The notes under the pieces: generated by a model
Seen by the model: the letters and a program-made list of their open reading frames with translations, nothing else
What the model was told of the DNA's origin: nothing
The model's database searches: none
Assembly (NCBI GenBank): GCA_021810105.1
Contig: JAJZJM010000001.1
Coordinates: 1-64,000, forward strand
DNA from: Microcaldota archaeon
GTDB taxonomy: Archaea > Micrarchaeota > Micrarchaeia > Micrarchaeales > Micrarchaeaceae
Reading direction: 5' to 3'
Length of the DNA: 64,000 nucleotides
Position numbers and translations under genes: made by a program
Part shown: piece after piece, positions 56,778 to 64,000 of the stretch
How the letters are laid out: every line of letters starts with the position of its first letter
How positions within the stretch are numbered: position 1 is the stretch's first letter

Positions 56778-57839
56778 TTAAAGCAATTTCAGAAGCTCCC
56801 TTTTTGTTGAGAACGATTTGTTTGCTGATGCTTTCCTCAACCTGTTCATTATTGCGAGCCCTACTCCGCGCTGCTCAAACGATTCGACTATCCCGAACTT
56901 AACTTTGAGAGAATCAAGCAGTATGACAGAACTGTATAGATTCTTTGCTATGTTGTAGAGGTCCTTCCGGCTTCCCATTGAGACTGTGGAGCACCCAAGC
57001 CTCTCGGCAAAAGCGCACATCTCTGATGAGCCTATTATCGCAAATGGGACTTCGATGCTTTCCAGCATGCTGCTAAGTCGCCTCTCATCTCCTTCAAACA
57101 TAAACAGAGGAGTTTCAGGGGCATAGTGCCTGTACTTTGTGCCAGGGCTTATCACCCTGCGCCCTGCGGACGCAGTTCCCGAAGCGATCTTGCCAACATG
57201 AGGCTTCATAGAAAAAGCGGTTTCTATCTCTTCTGGTGTGAATGGGCCAGGCCTTAGAAGAGTAAATGTCCTCAAATCTATTATTGTAGACTCCAAACCG
57301 AAGAAACTGCTGCCAGAGTCTATTATGCAGTCGACTTTTCGGTCAAAATATTTTATGCACTGCGACCCTGTGGTAGCTGTAGGCTTTTGAGAGGGGTTCG
57401 CACTCGGAGCTGCTATGGGCACACCGGCCTTCTTTATAAGGCTTAGTGCAACCGGATGGGCGGGCATCCTTATCGCAACAGTATCAAGACCTGCGGTAAC
57501 GCTTTTGGGAAGATCTGCCCTTGCTTTTGCTATGAAGGTGATGGGCGAGGGCCATATCTTTTTTATCTTGTTTAGGTATTTGTTTTCTATATGTGCAATC
57601 TTTACTGCCTGGTCCAATGAATAGACGTGGACTATCAAGGGGTTGTCCGCTGGCCTTCCTTTTATCTCGAATATTTTTTTGCAGGCTGCATCATCAAATG
57701 CATTTGCGCCTATCCCATAAACTGTCTCTGTAGGAAAGACTACTACGCCTCCATTCTGGATGAATTTGGCAGCCTTAGATATCCGCTCTGGTTGAGGCTT
57801 GAGAGAGTCTATTTTTATTATTGCAGTTTTGATTGTCAT
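56778..57839 (-). CDS. sua5: Threonylcarbamoyl-AMP synthase (Sua5)
   Basis: Makes threonylcarbamoyl-AMP for the t6A37 modification of tRNA. The YrdC domain (1-200) has FPTETVYGIGANAFD, EIKGRPADNPLIVHV, AIRMPAHPVALSLI and the APSANPSQKPTATTG loop. A Sua5 C-terminal domain follows (ISPGTKYRHYAPETPLFMFEGD...FEQRGVGLAIMNRLRKA). At 353 aa it is the full two-domain form. The histidine phosphatase gene ends 20 bp before its start. Confidence 0.94.
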   Translation of the reverse strand: MTIKTAIIKIDSLKPQPERISKAAKFIQNGGVVVFPTETVYGIGANAFDDAACKKIFEIKGRPADNPLIVHVYSLDQAVKIAHIENKYLNKIKKIWPSPITFIAKARADLPKSVTAGLDTVAIRMPAHPVALSLIKKAGVPIAAPSANPSQKPTATTGSQCIKYFDRKVDCIIDSGSSFFGLESTIIDLRTFTLLRPGPFTPEEIETAFSMKPHVGKIASGTASAGRRVISPGTKYRHYAPETPLFMFEGDERRLSSMLESIEVPFAIIGSSEMCAFAERLGCSTVSMGSRKDLYNIAKNLYSSVILLDSLKVKFGIVESFEQRGVGLAIMNRLRKASANKSFSTKRELLKLL

Positions 57840-57859
57840 AAAAAAGGCACCGTTGCCGT

Positions 57860-58453
57860 TTATATCTTTTTTAATACCTCTTTAGTCAATACAGGCATTC
57901 CAAAACCCAGTATTTCTATCTTTTTTCCGTATTTGACTATGCTTGCAGAGGCATTTCTGAGCTTGAGGCTGAAACCGGTAAACTCGTCGAATCCCAATGT
58001 GGTTGAAAGCAGAGAGAGTATTACTGATTCGTGGCTTACTGCTATTATTGCACCTTTTCCGGGAGAACTCCTGCTCGCCATGAAACTATGCAGCCTATTT
58101 GCCATAGAATTCCAGCTTTCCGCTTTTAAGCCATGGTCTGAGAGCATCCTCAATTTCCACAAGCCGTCTTCTGTTGAATGGTTTTCCAGCCTGCCATGAT
58201 ATCTTTCCCTGAGCCTATTGTCTATTGCAACCTCATTTCCGGTTGCGTCTCCTATTATGCGCGCGGTCTGCCTTGCCCTGAGGACTGGGCTTGCATAAAT
58301 GCTTGCAATTTTTATTTTCTCAAGCTCTTTTGCTATAGCGGCAGCCTGAAGCCTGCCCTTTTCTGTAAGAGGATATCCGGTAATTGATGAGTTCAGGATT
58401 CCTTTTACATTTGTTTGGCTCTCCCCATGTCTTACGAATATAAATGTGGTTAT
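57860..58453 (-). CDS. Histidine phosphatase (PGM-like), no canonical start codon
   Basis: The whole phosphatase reads in one frame: ITTFIFVRHGESQTNVKGI (RHG with phospho-His), PLTEKGRLQAAAIA, YASPVLRARQTARII, LRERYHGRLE and VSHESVILSL. About 197 aa are open, but the track gives only the last 100 aa (from 58162). In frame there is no ATG, GTG or TTG between the upstream TGA (58466-58468) and the RHG motif. The family start Met aligns with ATA at 58451-58453. Initiation at ATA, or read-through of the TGA, must be considered. Confidence 0.78.
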   Translation of the reverse strand: MTTFIFVRHGESQTNVKGILNSSITGYPLTEKGRLQAAAIAKELEKIKIASIYASPVLRARQTARIIGDATGNEVAIDNRLRERYHGRLENHSTEDGLWKLRMLSDHGLKAESWNSMANRLHSFMASRSSPGKGAIIAVSHESVILSLLSTTLGFDEFTGFSLKLRNASASIVKYGKKIEILGFGMPVLTKEVLKKI

Positions 58454-58465
58454 CGACTCGCCTTT

Positions 58466-58954
58466 TCAACTCCTGATTAAGTATGCCAGATGTTCTGAAA
58501 GCCGCTCTTGCGTTACGCGCCCGACGGCCTCTTTAGCCATAGAAAGGATTGTGGCCCTATGCTTTTCATCGGAATGCTCTAGTCCGGAATACACCGCTTT
58601 CTGTCTGGATAAAGATATAAACCATCCTGTGCTGCCTTGCGGGCATGTATTCTCGCCGTACTTGGAATATACGTCAAGAAGCGCTTCTGAAAGTTCTTCT
58701 GATTGAACGCTTTCGAAACCCTGATTAAAGAATATCTCATTTAAGAAATTATATTCTGGCTCTTTTATTTTATCATAGTTTGAGCGCTTGAATGAATAGA
58801 AAAGTTCTGTCCAGCTTTGATCAAAAGGTTCCTTGAGCAGGAAGCCTTCCCTGTTCAGCAACACAGATATCTCTTCTACTGCATCCTCTATTTTCGTCAT
58901 AGTTTTTTTATGTTTTGGGTTTTCATTTCCAGCAACAACGGAGCATTTAAACAT
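58466..58954 (-). CDS. Hypothetical protein upstream of histidine phosphatase
   Basis: The 162-aa acidic, helical protein is not recognised. It contains TKIEDAVEEISVLLNREGFLL, NYDKIKEPEYNFLNEIFFNQGFES and a C-terminal KEAVGRVTQERLSEHLAYLIRS. Its TGA stop lies in the same frame as the histidine phosphatase, only 12 bp from that gene's apparent start. The pair may be co-translated or, less likely, joined by stop-codon read-through. Confidence 0.6.
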   Translation of the reverse strand: MFKCSVVAGNENPKHKKTMTKIEDAVEEISVLLNREGFLLKEPFDQSWTELFYSFKRSNYDKIKEPEYNFLNEIFFNQGFESVQSEELSEALLDVYSKYGENTCPQGSTGWFISLSRQKAVYSGLEHSDEKHRATILSMAKEAVGRVTQERLSEHLAYLIRS

Positions 58955-59192
58955 TTCACCACCATTTAAACCTTCTAAAGTCAGATATTTAAAAGTTGCC
59001 TAATAAAGGACTTTTTGTACAAACCCTTCGCTTTAGATGAGTTTTTACACAGCAATTTTAAACTGATAATATGGCAATGATTGGGGATATTACTAGGTTT
59101 GTGTTTGAACCGCCAAGAGAAGTATACTGCAGGAATCTTCCATTGTGTAATAAAAACCTTGAGGCGGAACAAATTTGGGCAATTGTTGGCGT
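58955..59192. other. Intergenic, nothing recognised
   Basis: This 238-bp stretch lies between the hypothetical gene start and the orphan IS right end. It is AT-rich with short ORFs of poor composition only. If the orphan right end still acts as a guide-RNA scaffold, the first bases on its outer side (ACGCCAACAATTGCCC, minus strand) would be the guide. Confidence 0.4.
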
Positions 59193-59240
59193 GTGACACC
59201 CTCCCACGACTGAAGCCGTGGGCTTCCAATGGCGGCTTTT
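59193..59240 (-). mobile_element. Orphan IS right end (possible stand-alone guide-RNA scaffold)
   Basis: Minus strand GCCGCCATTGGAAGCCCACG followed by GCTTCAGTCGTGGGAGGGTGTCAC matches the right end of IS copy 4 almost exactly, including the CCCACG/CGTGGG hairpin. No tnpB or left end accompanies it. The inner CCAAT arm is lost. It lies immediately after the slipin stop codon, where it may serve as a transcript end. Confidence 0.85.
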
Positions 59241-60194
59241 CTATGGTTTTTTCTTCTTGGGCTGGCCAGTGTTTGCTGCATCTTGCTGGTCCCTGTCCTT
59301 GACAAACTCCTCCATGCCCCTTATGCCAAAAGGCATAGGTATGCTGAAGCCCTTGGTCTCTGTAGGTATAAACACCATGACGTTCTTTCCGGTCAGGCTT
59401 ATCTCGTACATCATGTTTAGCGCACGAAGCTGCATTGCATAAGGGTCAGTTTCATACTTCTTGGCGGCCTCCAGCATCTTGTCCGCGGCCAGGGATTCGC
59501 TCTCTGCCAGTATGACTCTCGCCTGCTTCTCCCTGTCCGAAGTGGCAACGCGCGCCATGGCATTCTGCAACTCCGGAGGTATTGTGACGTCGCGTATCTC
59601 TACAGATATCGCGGTTATGCCCCAGTTCTCTATTCTCTGTTCTATCAGGCCCTGTATGTCTTTTCCGATTATATCCCTACCAGCCAGCATGGAAGAGAGT
59701 TCGGCCTTTCCTATTATGTCTCGCATCGCGGTCTGTGATGCAAGCAATACTGAATCGTAATAAGATTGCACATTGAGTATGGTTCTCTCTGGGTTATTTA
59801 CCTGCCAGAAAAGTATGGCATCTACGTCGACAGGAACGTTGTCCTTTGTTAGGGTCTTTTCCGCTTTGAATGCGGTGCTTATTACCCTGATGTCTATTGT
59901 TGATGTTGTAGCGTCTATGAGAGGGACTATGAGATACAGTCCAGGACCTATTATTCCAACATATTTGCCAAGCCTCAAGACGGCCTTTCTGTTCCACTGG
60001 CTGAGTATTCTTATAGATAAAGCAAAAACTAATATAATGAATAGAACAAACCCGCCCACTACGCCAGCATATCCCGCAAGGTAGTAGCCGCCGCCAACCA
60101 GTATTATAAACATAAGTATGTCTGCGCCAAGTGCTGCAGCCACATTGTAAGGCTTTGCTGATGAGTTTGTTTTCATCGTGTCCATTTTATCCAA
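59241..60194 (-). CDS. Slipin (stomatin/prohibitin family) membrane protein
   Basis: The 317-aa protein has an N-terminal hydrophobic hairpin (residues ~20-60) and an SPFH domain: RKAVLRLGKYVGIIGPGLYLIVPLIDATTSTIDIRVI, PVDVDAILFWQVNNPERTILNVQSYYDSVLLASQTAMRDIIGKAELSSML, TAISVEIRDVTIPPELQNAMAR. A coiled-coil segment and Lys-rich tail follow. Slipins form membrane rings and are often next to a NfeD protease; none is adjacent here. A copy-4-like IS right end abuts its stop. Confidence 0.93.
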   Translation of the reverse strand: MDKMDTMKTNSSAKPYNVAAALGADILMFIILVGGGYYLAGYAGVVGGFVLFIILVFALSIRILSQWNRKAVLRLGKYVGIIGPGLYLIVPLIDATTSTIDIRVISTAFKAEKTLTKDNVPVDVDAILFWQVNNPERTILNVQSYYDSVLLASQTAMRDIIGKAELSSMLAGRDIIGKDIQGLIEQRIENWGITAISVEIRDVTIPPELQNAMARVATSDREKQARVILAESESLAADKMLEAAKKYETDPYAMQLRALNMMYEISLTGKNVMVFIPTETKGFSIPMPFGIRGMEEFVKDRDQQDAANTGQPKKKKP

Positions 60195-60237
60195 TATAAC
60201 GTTTGCAAATGCAGATTAATAACCTTGCCTATTATTG

Positions 60238-60987
60238 TCACCCCCATATGTCCTTCTTTATCTTTTCTTTTGGAGTGCCGACAGAAAGCAGAGCTGCCTC
60301 TACAGATTTGCCAAAATCGTTCGAGCCGCATATGTACGCTGCCCTCTCAGCCGCATCCGGAACGTCTCTGCGGAGCATATCAGCATTAATCCTACCCGCC
60401 TCCCTCTTCCATGCTTCTGGTTGAAATTCTTGTGTTCCTTCATCAGACCTTGTTATTGTTATTGTAACAGAAAGCCCGCGTATACTCTTTATCATGCTGG
60501 CTAGCTCCTCTCTCCTTGCTATCTCCTCTGTGTGCTTCAGACTCCATAACAGATGTATATCTGCGTTTCCGCCACTGCCATTGCGTAAAATTTCTCTTAG
60601 AGCAGACCTGAATGGCGCATATCCAGTGCCGCCTGCAACGAAAAGCATTTTGCTGTTCGGTTGATCAATGGTAAATTTGCCGTGCGGTCCTTCTATGATA
60701 AAAACGTCACCAACCTCTGCCTCAATAAAATGAGATGGCCTATTGTGCGGTTCCTTTATTGCGAGCACGTCTATATTATTTGACGATGGCTCAGAAGCAA
60801 CAGAGAAAGCCCTCTTGGGAAATGTTTTTCCTTGCGAGTCGATACCTCCTATCATCACGAACATTCCTGGCAGAAACTGTATGTTATTGCCGTCGTGTGG
60901 CATAAACGATAAAAAGAGGTCTTTTGGAGTCTCTTCTACTTTTTCATACAATACGTATCTTTTAGAAGAGATATTTTTTACTACCAT
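60238..60987 (-). CDS. FAD-dependent ferredoxin-NAD(P)+ reductase-like protein
   Basis: The flavoprotein has an FAD domain (KRAFSVASEPSSNNIDVLAIKEP, the RxxS motif) and an NAD(P) domain (KMLFVAGGTGYAPFRSALREI, HLLWSLKHTEE, YICGSNDFGKSVEAALLSVG ending in DIWG). I use ATG 60987 (MVVKNISSKRYVLYEKVEE, 249 aa). The track's extra 40 residues (MAAMQNAADAVHASIALEE) are a frame-shadow of the Cys-rich peptide gene at 61022. No iron-sulfur or heme domain is fused. Confidence 0.85.
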   Translation of the reverse strand: MVVKNISSKRYVLYEKVEETPKDLFLSFMPHDGNNIQFLPGMFVMIGGIDSQGKTFPKRAFSVASEPSSNNIDVLAIKEPHNRPSHFIEAEVGDVFIIEGPHGKFTIDQPNSKMLFVAGGTGYAPFRSALREILRNGSGGNADIHLLWSLKHTEEIARREELASMIKSIRGLSVTITITRSDEGTQEFQPEAWKREAGRINADMLRRDVPDAAERAAYICGSNDFGKSVEAALLSVGTPKEKIKKDIWG

Positions 60988-61021
60988 GACGTGCCTCTTT
61001 TTGGTTAATGCGCTTATACGC

Positions 61022-61150
61022 TCAGCAGCAGTCGCATCCACACTTATTTTTTCTTCCAGAGCAATGCTTGCATGAACAGCATCCGCAGCATTTTGCATAG
61101 CAGCCATCCGTATTTGAGCTCTTTGCCCTCTTCTTAGCCTTTGCTACCAT
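61022..61150 (-). CDS. Cys-rich 42-aa metal-binding-type mini-protein
   Basis: Not in the ORF track. After a basic start (MVAKAKKRAKSSNTDG) the frame reads CYAKCCGCCSCKHCSGRKNK then CGCDCC, giving 11 Cys in 42 residues, which chance would not produce. CxxCC, CCxC and CxCxCC arrangements suggest several bound metal ions, like small metallothioneins. It is co-oriented with the ferredoxin-reductase-like gene 34 bp downstream. It displaces the N-terminal extension of that gene's track ORF. Confidence 0.78.
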   Translation of the reverse strand: MVAKAKKRAKSSNTDGCYAKCCGCCSCKHCSGRKNKCGCDCC

Positions 61151-61198
61151 ATTCGATATATGCCACTCAAAATATTTATACTGTAAGAAAAAGTTCTT

Positions 61199-61366
61199 TT
61201 ATTCCATGACATTAGAAAGGAACCTGGTTGCTTTGTAACGTTCATTATTATCCATTTTGGAGCCTGCCATTATTTCCTTCATTGAAAATAGTACATAGCC
61301 ACGGGCTTTTTGTTTATCCTTAAGGAAATGCCATCCTTTCCTGTTATTAAAATTCGTGTTTTGCAT
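61199..61366 (-). CDS. Possible 55-aa small protein
   Basis: An ORF below the track cut-off starts MQNTNFNNRKGWHFLKDKQK and ends RYKATRFLSNVME. Composition is protein-like (charged, amphipathic, aromatic residues). It begins 12 bp after the J-domain gene stop in the same direction. No family is recognised. It fills an otherwise empty 228-bp gap between the J-domain and Cys-rich genes. Confidence 0.42.
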   Translation of the reverse strand: MQNTNFNNRKGWHFLKDKQKARGYVLFSMKEIMAGSKMDNNERYKATRFLSNVME

Positions 61367-61378
61367 ACACCGTTAGGG

Positions 61379-62170
61379 TTAGCGCAGAGATGAGAATAGT
61401 TTCTTCTTCTGCTCCTCTTCAAGCGGAGTTATCCTGGCTATCGCAGAATCTATCGCTTTACTCAAAACATACTGGAGTGCTTTTGCATCTTCCAGGCACC
61501 CGGAAATTTCTGAATTTACTTCCCTTGCGTGCATGCATATAGGATCATCCGCTTGGGCATTCTGAAGAAGCTTCTTGAATTTATCCCTCCTTTTCTCCAA
61601 AGCCTTTGCTCTTGAATCAAGCTTGCCTATCATAAGTTTTTGGGCTTTTGCGGCCCTATCTTTCCAGTCCGTAACCGAATGCGCCAGGCCTATCACTTCA
61701 TCCATGCTCCCTGCGGATCTTGCCGCACCCATAAACGTCGAGTAATCGGATTCACGAAGTTTCATATAGATGCTTATGAACTTTTTCTCGCTTTCTATTG
61801 CAACCTGGTCATGAGAAACTATGGTTTCGCGGTTTCCGCTGTTTTTTGATAGTATCGAGTACGCCTTGTTCAACTCCTTCATCATCTCCTCTGAATTGTT
61901 TATCTTTTTAACATCCGGATGGTATTGCATAGCCTTGCTCCTATATGCCTGCTTTATAAGGACCTTATCCTTTGTGGGCTTTATCCCAAGAATCCTGAAG
62001 TAAGATTTCTCATCAACATTTGACTCTGATTTTGGGACAATGAGGTTAATCTCCTTTTCCACTAATTCTATATCGTATTTTGCGGCATTTATCTCTGATT
62101 GAAGCTTCCTAAGTACTGATACTGTGCTATGCTTCTTTATCTTCTCATTTATTTTTTCTATAATTCCCAA
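61379..62170 (-). CDS. J-domain (DnaJ-like) co-chaperone protein
   Basis: The 263-aa protein has a coiled N-terminal helix (residues 1-45), then a J domain at about 55-110: SYFRILGIKPTKDKVLIKQAYRSKAMQYHPDVKKINNSEEMMKELNKAYSILSK. The HPD motif that stimulates Hsp70 is intact. The C-terminal 150 residues are helical, without the Gly/Phe or zinc domains of DnaJ. No DnaK is adjacent. It may be a specialised co-chaperone. Confidence 0.85.
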   Translation of the reverse strand: MGIIEKINEKIKKHSTVSVLRKLQSEINAAKYDIELVEKEINLIVPKSESNVDEKSYFRILGIKPTKDKVLIKQAYRSKAMQYHPDVKKINNSEEMMKELNKAYSILSKNSGNRETIVSHDQVAIESEKKFISIYMKLRESDYSTFMGAARSAGSMDEVIGLAHSVTDWKDRAAKAQKLMIGKLDSRAKALEKRRDKFKKLLQNAQADDPICMHAREVNSEISGCLEDAKALQYVLSKAIDSAIARITPLEEEQKKKLFSSLR

Positions 62171-62225
62171 TCAAATCACGGAGAGTAGGGTCCATAAAAA
62201 TACGCTGCAGGCATTCAATATGTGC

Positions 62226-63557
62226 GTGACATCCTCCCACCACTGAAGGTGGTGGGCTTCCAATGGTGGTTTTTTGATTGGTCATCTTGAACCACCAAGT
62301 ATAGTTCCTGATTCACTGACGGCTGCCTCCTGTAATTGAGGTCTTACAGCGTCTCCAGAGGCGTTACTTCCCGCAAGTCCTGCGGTAGTCAGGATATTTA
62401 TTGAGGCATTCAAATCTCTGTCAATCTTCAGTCCGCAATTTTGGCAGAGATATGTCCTTTCACTCAATCCTATATCCTGTATGTTTCCACATTTACTGCA
62501 TGTCCTTGTTGTGTTCCTTGGGTTCACACCTACAACTCTGCAACCAGCACTTTCAGCCTTGTAACAAAGATATTGGGTGAAATTGCCCCAAGAAGCATCC
62601 GTTATCTGTCTTGCAAGATTATGGTTCTTTGCCATATTCGCAATCTTCAGTTCCTCGTATGCAATGAATGAGTATGAATTGGCAAGACGATATGAGGTCT
62701 TGTGAAGGAAGTCGTCCCTCTGCCTTGCGATATGTTCCGATATCCTTGCAAGTTTTATCTTTGTCCTTCTCCTGTTCTTGCCTCCTTTCTTCTTGTTTGA
62801 AAGCCTTCTCTGGATTGTTTTCAATTTGCAGATGGATTTATCCGAGATTCTCGGATTTGGGATTCTTGTTCCATCAGACAAAGTTGCGTATTCCTTTAGT
62901 CCCAAGTCCATCCCTACTTGTGGTTTATTGTTTGAGAAGAGAGAGATATCTTCCTTTTCAGTGGAAAATGTGACATACCATTCCTGCGATTTTGTCTGTT
63001 TTATCGCAAGTGTCTTTATCTTTCCTTCTATCTCCCTATGATTGACGAAATTGACCCTGCCGATTTTTGAAACGGAAACCTTTTTCTTTTCGAGTTTGAA
63101 ACCAGACTGTGGGTATGTCAATGAAGAGACGTATGATTTGAAACGTGGGAAACCTACCTTGACTTTCTTTCCTTGTTTTCTTTCCTTTATCCTTCTGAAG
63201 AAGTTCTTGTATGCTTTTGAGACCCTGTCCGCGACATTCTGGCAGACTTGGGAATATAGTTCATTGAATTCTGGGTTCTTCTTTTTGAGTTTTGTAATCC
63301 ACTTGTTCATGTCGTATTTCGTGAAGGTCTTTCCAGTTTCCTTGAAGTATTTTTGTGATTGTTCAAGAAGAAGGTTGTAGAGTTGTTTCGAGAGATACAT
63401 CTGACGGTTGAGTGTTGATTTCTGCGACTGCGACGGATATGCCCTGTATCTGTACGTCTTTTTCAAGATGAACATATCCTTTTCACAATTAATCTTATAT
63501 GTGTTGCGGTTCGCTTTCATCCCACGATTGAAATCATGGGTTTTCCCGCTCACATTT
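62226..63557 (-). mobile_element. TnpB-type IS, copy 5, complete
   Basis: The right end is at 62226 and the left end at 63557, 1332 bp. The minus-strand target motif TTTAT (63558-63562) begins two bases beyond the stop codon of the permease gene (63565-63567). The right end uses the CCCACCA/TGGTGGG hairpin, with CCAATCAAAAAACCACCATTGG before it. A one-base deletion in the left end (AATTAATC versus ATTAAATC) opens a false N-terminal extension of the tnpB ORF. Confidence 0.93.
62282..63475 (-). CDS. tnpB: TnpB RNA-guided DNA endonuclease (IS copy 5)
   Basis: The 397-aa TnpB has the start set at MFILKKTYRYRAYP (63475) by alignment with the other copies. The extra 26 residues in the ORF track come from the IS left end after a base deletion. 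RuvC residues (GMDLGLKEYA, IAYEEL, IDRDLNAS) and zinc ribbon (CSKC/CQNC) are intact. It shares LSERTYLCQNCGLK and TTAGLAGSNASGDAV with copy 4, so parts of the two copies look recombined or recently shared. Confidence 0.93.
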   Translation of the reverse strand: MFILKKTYRYRAYPSQSQKSTLNRQMYLSKQLYNLLLEQSQKYFKETGKTFTKYDMNKWITKLKKKNPEFNELYSQVCQNVADRVSKAYKNFFRRIKERKQGKKVKVGFPRFKSYVSSLTYPQSGFKLEKKKVSVSKIGRVNFVNHREIEGKIKTLAIKQTKSQEWYVTFSTEKEDISLFSNNKPQVGMDLGLKEYATLSDGTRIPNPRISDKSICKLKTIQRRLSNKKKGGKNRRRTKIKLARISEHIARQRDDFLHKTSYRLANSYSFIAYEELKIANMAKNHNLARQITDASWGNFTQYLCYKAESAGCRVVGVNPRNTTRTCSKCGNIQDIGLSERTYLCQNCGLKIDRDLNASINILTTAGLAGSNASGDAVRPQLQEAAVSESGTILGGSR

Positions 63558-63564
63558 ATAAAAA

Positions 63565-64000
63565 TTATGCGCTTACGCTCTCTGATGCGAGAAGCTGCTC
63601 TGCGCTGTAGATCTGCTTCTTAGGCGCCATGAGCTGGGCTATACCCCAGAATATGACCGCATAAACAACCGCAACTATCATGTCATATGGGAATGGAATA
63701 AGGTTTGTCCCGCCGGTCTGCGTGCCTCCAAGATATGAAAGTATTATCATCCCAACTATGAATATAGGAATCCATATCGAATGCTTGAGGTTTATTGCTT
63801 TCCATTTTGATTTGTTTGCCTGGTAAAGGTAGAAGACGCTGCCAAGAAGGGTTGCGCCGAGAGCGTACAAAGTAGTAGGGTATGTTGCCCAGTATATGAG
63901 CAGCGCTGACATAACAAATGCCACCAAAGACCATACTCTAACATAAGGAATCTTGAACGGCCGCTTCACATTTGGATAAATCTTCCTAAGTGCAGGGAGC
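63565..64000 (-). CDS. APC-family amino-acid permease, C-terminal part (cut by window edge)
   Basis: The reading frame is open to the window end: LPALRKIYPNVKRPFKIPYV, then four hydrophobic segments (SLVAFVMSALLIYWATY, TTLYALGATLLGSVFYLY, WIPIFIVGMIILSYLGG, PYDMIVAVVYAVIFWGIAQLM) and a short tail. RRxxPxxKRPFKxP is the loop before the last helices of APC superfamily amino-acid permeases. The substrate is unknown. The track GTG start is internal to the gene. IS copy 5 lies seven bases past its stop. Confidence 0.82.
   Translation of the reverse strand, partial: LPALRKIYPNVKRPFKIPYVRVWSLVAFVMSALLIYWATYPTTLYALGATLLGSVFYLYQANKSKWKAINLKHSIWIPIFIVGMIILSYLGGTQTGGTNLIPFPYDMIVAVVYAVIFWGIAQLMAPKKQIYSAEQLLASESVSA

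Noticed and set aside
58981-59229. 82-aa minus-strand ORF after the slipin gene
   Set aside because: Its first residues are translated from the orphan IS right end and the rest has no protein-like pattern.
60238-61107. 289-aa version of the ferredoxin-reductase-like protein
   Set aside because: Its first 40 residues overlap the Cys-rich peptide gene in another frame; the ATG at 60987 gives the family-like N-terminus.
62282-63553. 423-aa version of TnpB with an extra N-terminus
   Set aside because: The extra 26 residues are translated IS left end, opened by a one-base deletion; all other copies start at MxILKKTY.

Overview
This window looks like the chromosome of a small-genome archaeon. The supporting genes are an archaeal A-type ATP synthase operon, archaeal ribosomal proteins (uS15, eS1, eL21), RNA polymerase subunit Rpo4 next to a DUF655 protein, a TATA-binding-protein-like gene, MEMO1, an archaeal-type TrmI, a class III signal peptide and an intron-containing tRNA-Arg. 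Compact overlapping genes, the paired LplA/LplB lipoate ligase and the E1/E2 2-oxoacid dehydrogenase genes would fit a DPANN archaeon such as a Micrarchaeote (ARMAN-like). That placement is inference from gene content, not a phylogeny.

Layout. 1-8.2 kb: a sulfate-activation locus (cysD-cysN) facing a ribbon-helix-helix regulator across a perfect inverted repeat, then MEMO1, DinB, thioredoxin reductase and small membrane proteins. 8.2-11.1 kb: pyrophosphatase, an NDK-like protein, an IS relic and two orphan membrane proteins. 11.13-15.42 kb: an integrated element in tRNA-Glu(CTC), bounded by the two halves of an SSV-type partitioned integrase and carrying an HNH protein, a HEPN(DUF4145)-like membrane protein, an unknown protein and a repeat- and hairpin-rich control region. 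15.5-18.5 kb: a DUF460-like RNase H-fold protein, a secreted DsbA-like protein lacking its CXXC, tRNA-Arg and a VOC protein. 19.9-29 kb: translation and topology genes (AsnRS, ValRS, TRAM, uS15, eS1, TopA, TrmI). 29-34.9 kb: a P-loop kinase split by an insertion sequence, a cytidine deaminase-like gene, a single-repeat TBP, eL21, DUF655, Rpo4, MoxR and a pilin-like protein. 34.9-43.3 kb: A-ATPase operon in the order K-E-C-F-A-B-D-(new 40-aa membrane peptide)-H-I. 43.3-50.5 kb: a membrane-anchored glycoside hydrolase, pyruvate/2-oxoacid dehydrogenase E1a-E1b-E2 and the lipoate genes lplB-lplA-lipA. 50.5-52.9 kb: AspRS and a fossil made of gatC, gatA and a second AsnRS-like gene. 52.9-64 kb: ABC exporter, isochorismatase-like, FMN reductase, Sua5, histidine phosphatase, slipin, a Cys-rich mini-protein with a ferredoxin-reductase-like flavoprotein, a J-domain protein and the end of an amino-acid permease.

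One TnpB-only IS (IS200/IS605 superfamily, about 1332 bp) recurs as four complete copies and one copy cut by the window edge, plus one orphan left end and one orphan right end. No TnpA is visible. Comparing the copies fixes the element ends and gives a target motif ending in TTAT on the left-end side. Copy 4 splits a kinase gene whose frame is restored exactly when the element is removed in silico.

The most interesting signals are the partitioned-integrase element and its cargo, the single-repeat TBP, two or three small genes missed by the ORF track (40-aa ATPase-operon peptide, 42-aa Cys-rich protein, perhaps a 55-aa protein), a histidine phosphatase with no canonical start codon, and the gatC-gatA-AsnRS fossil.
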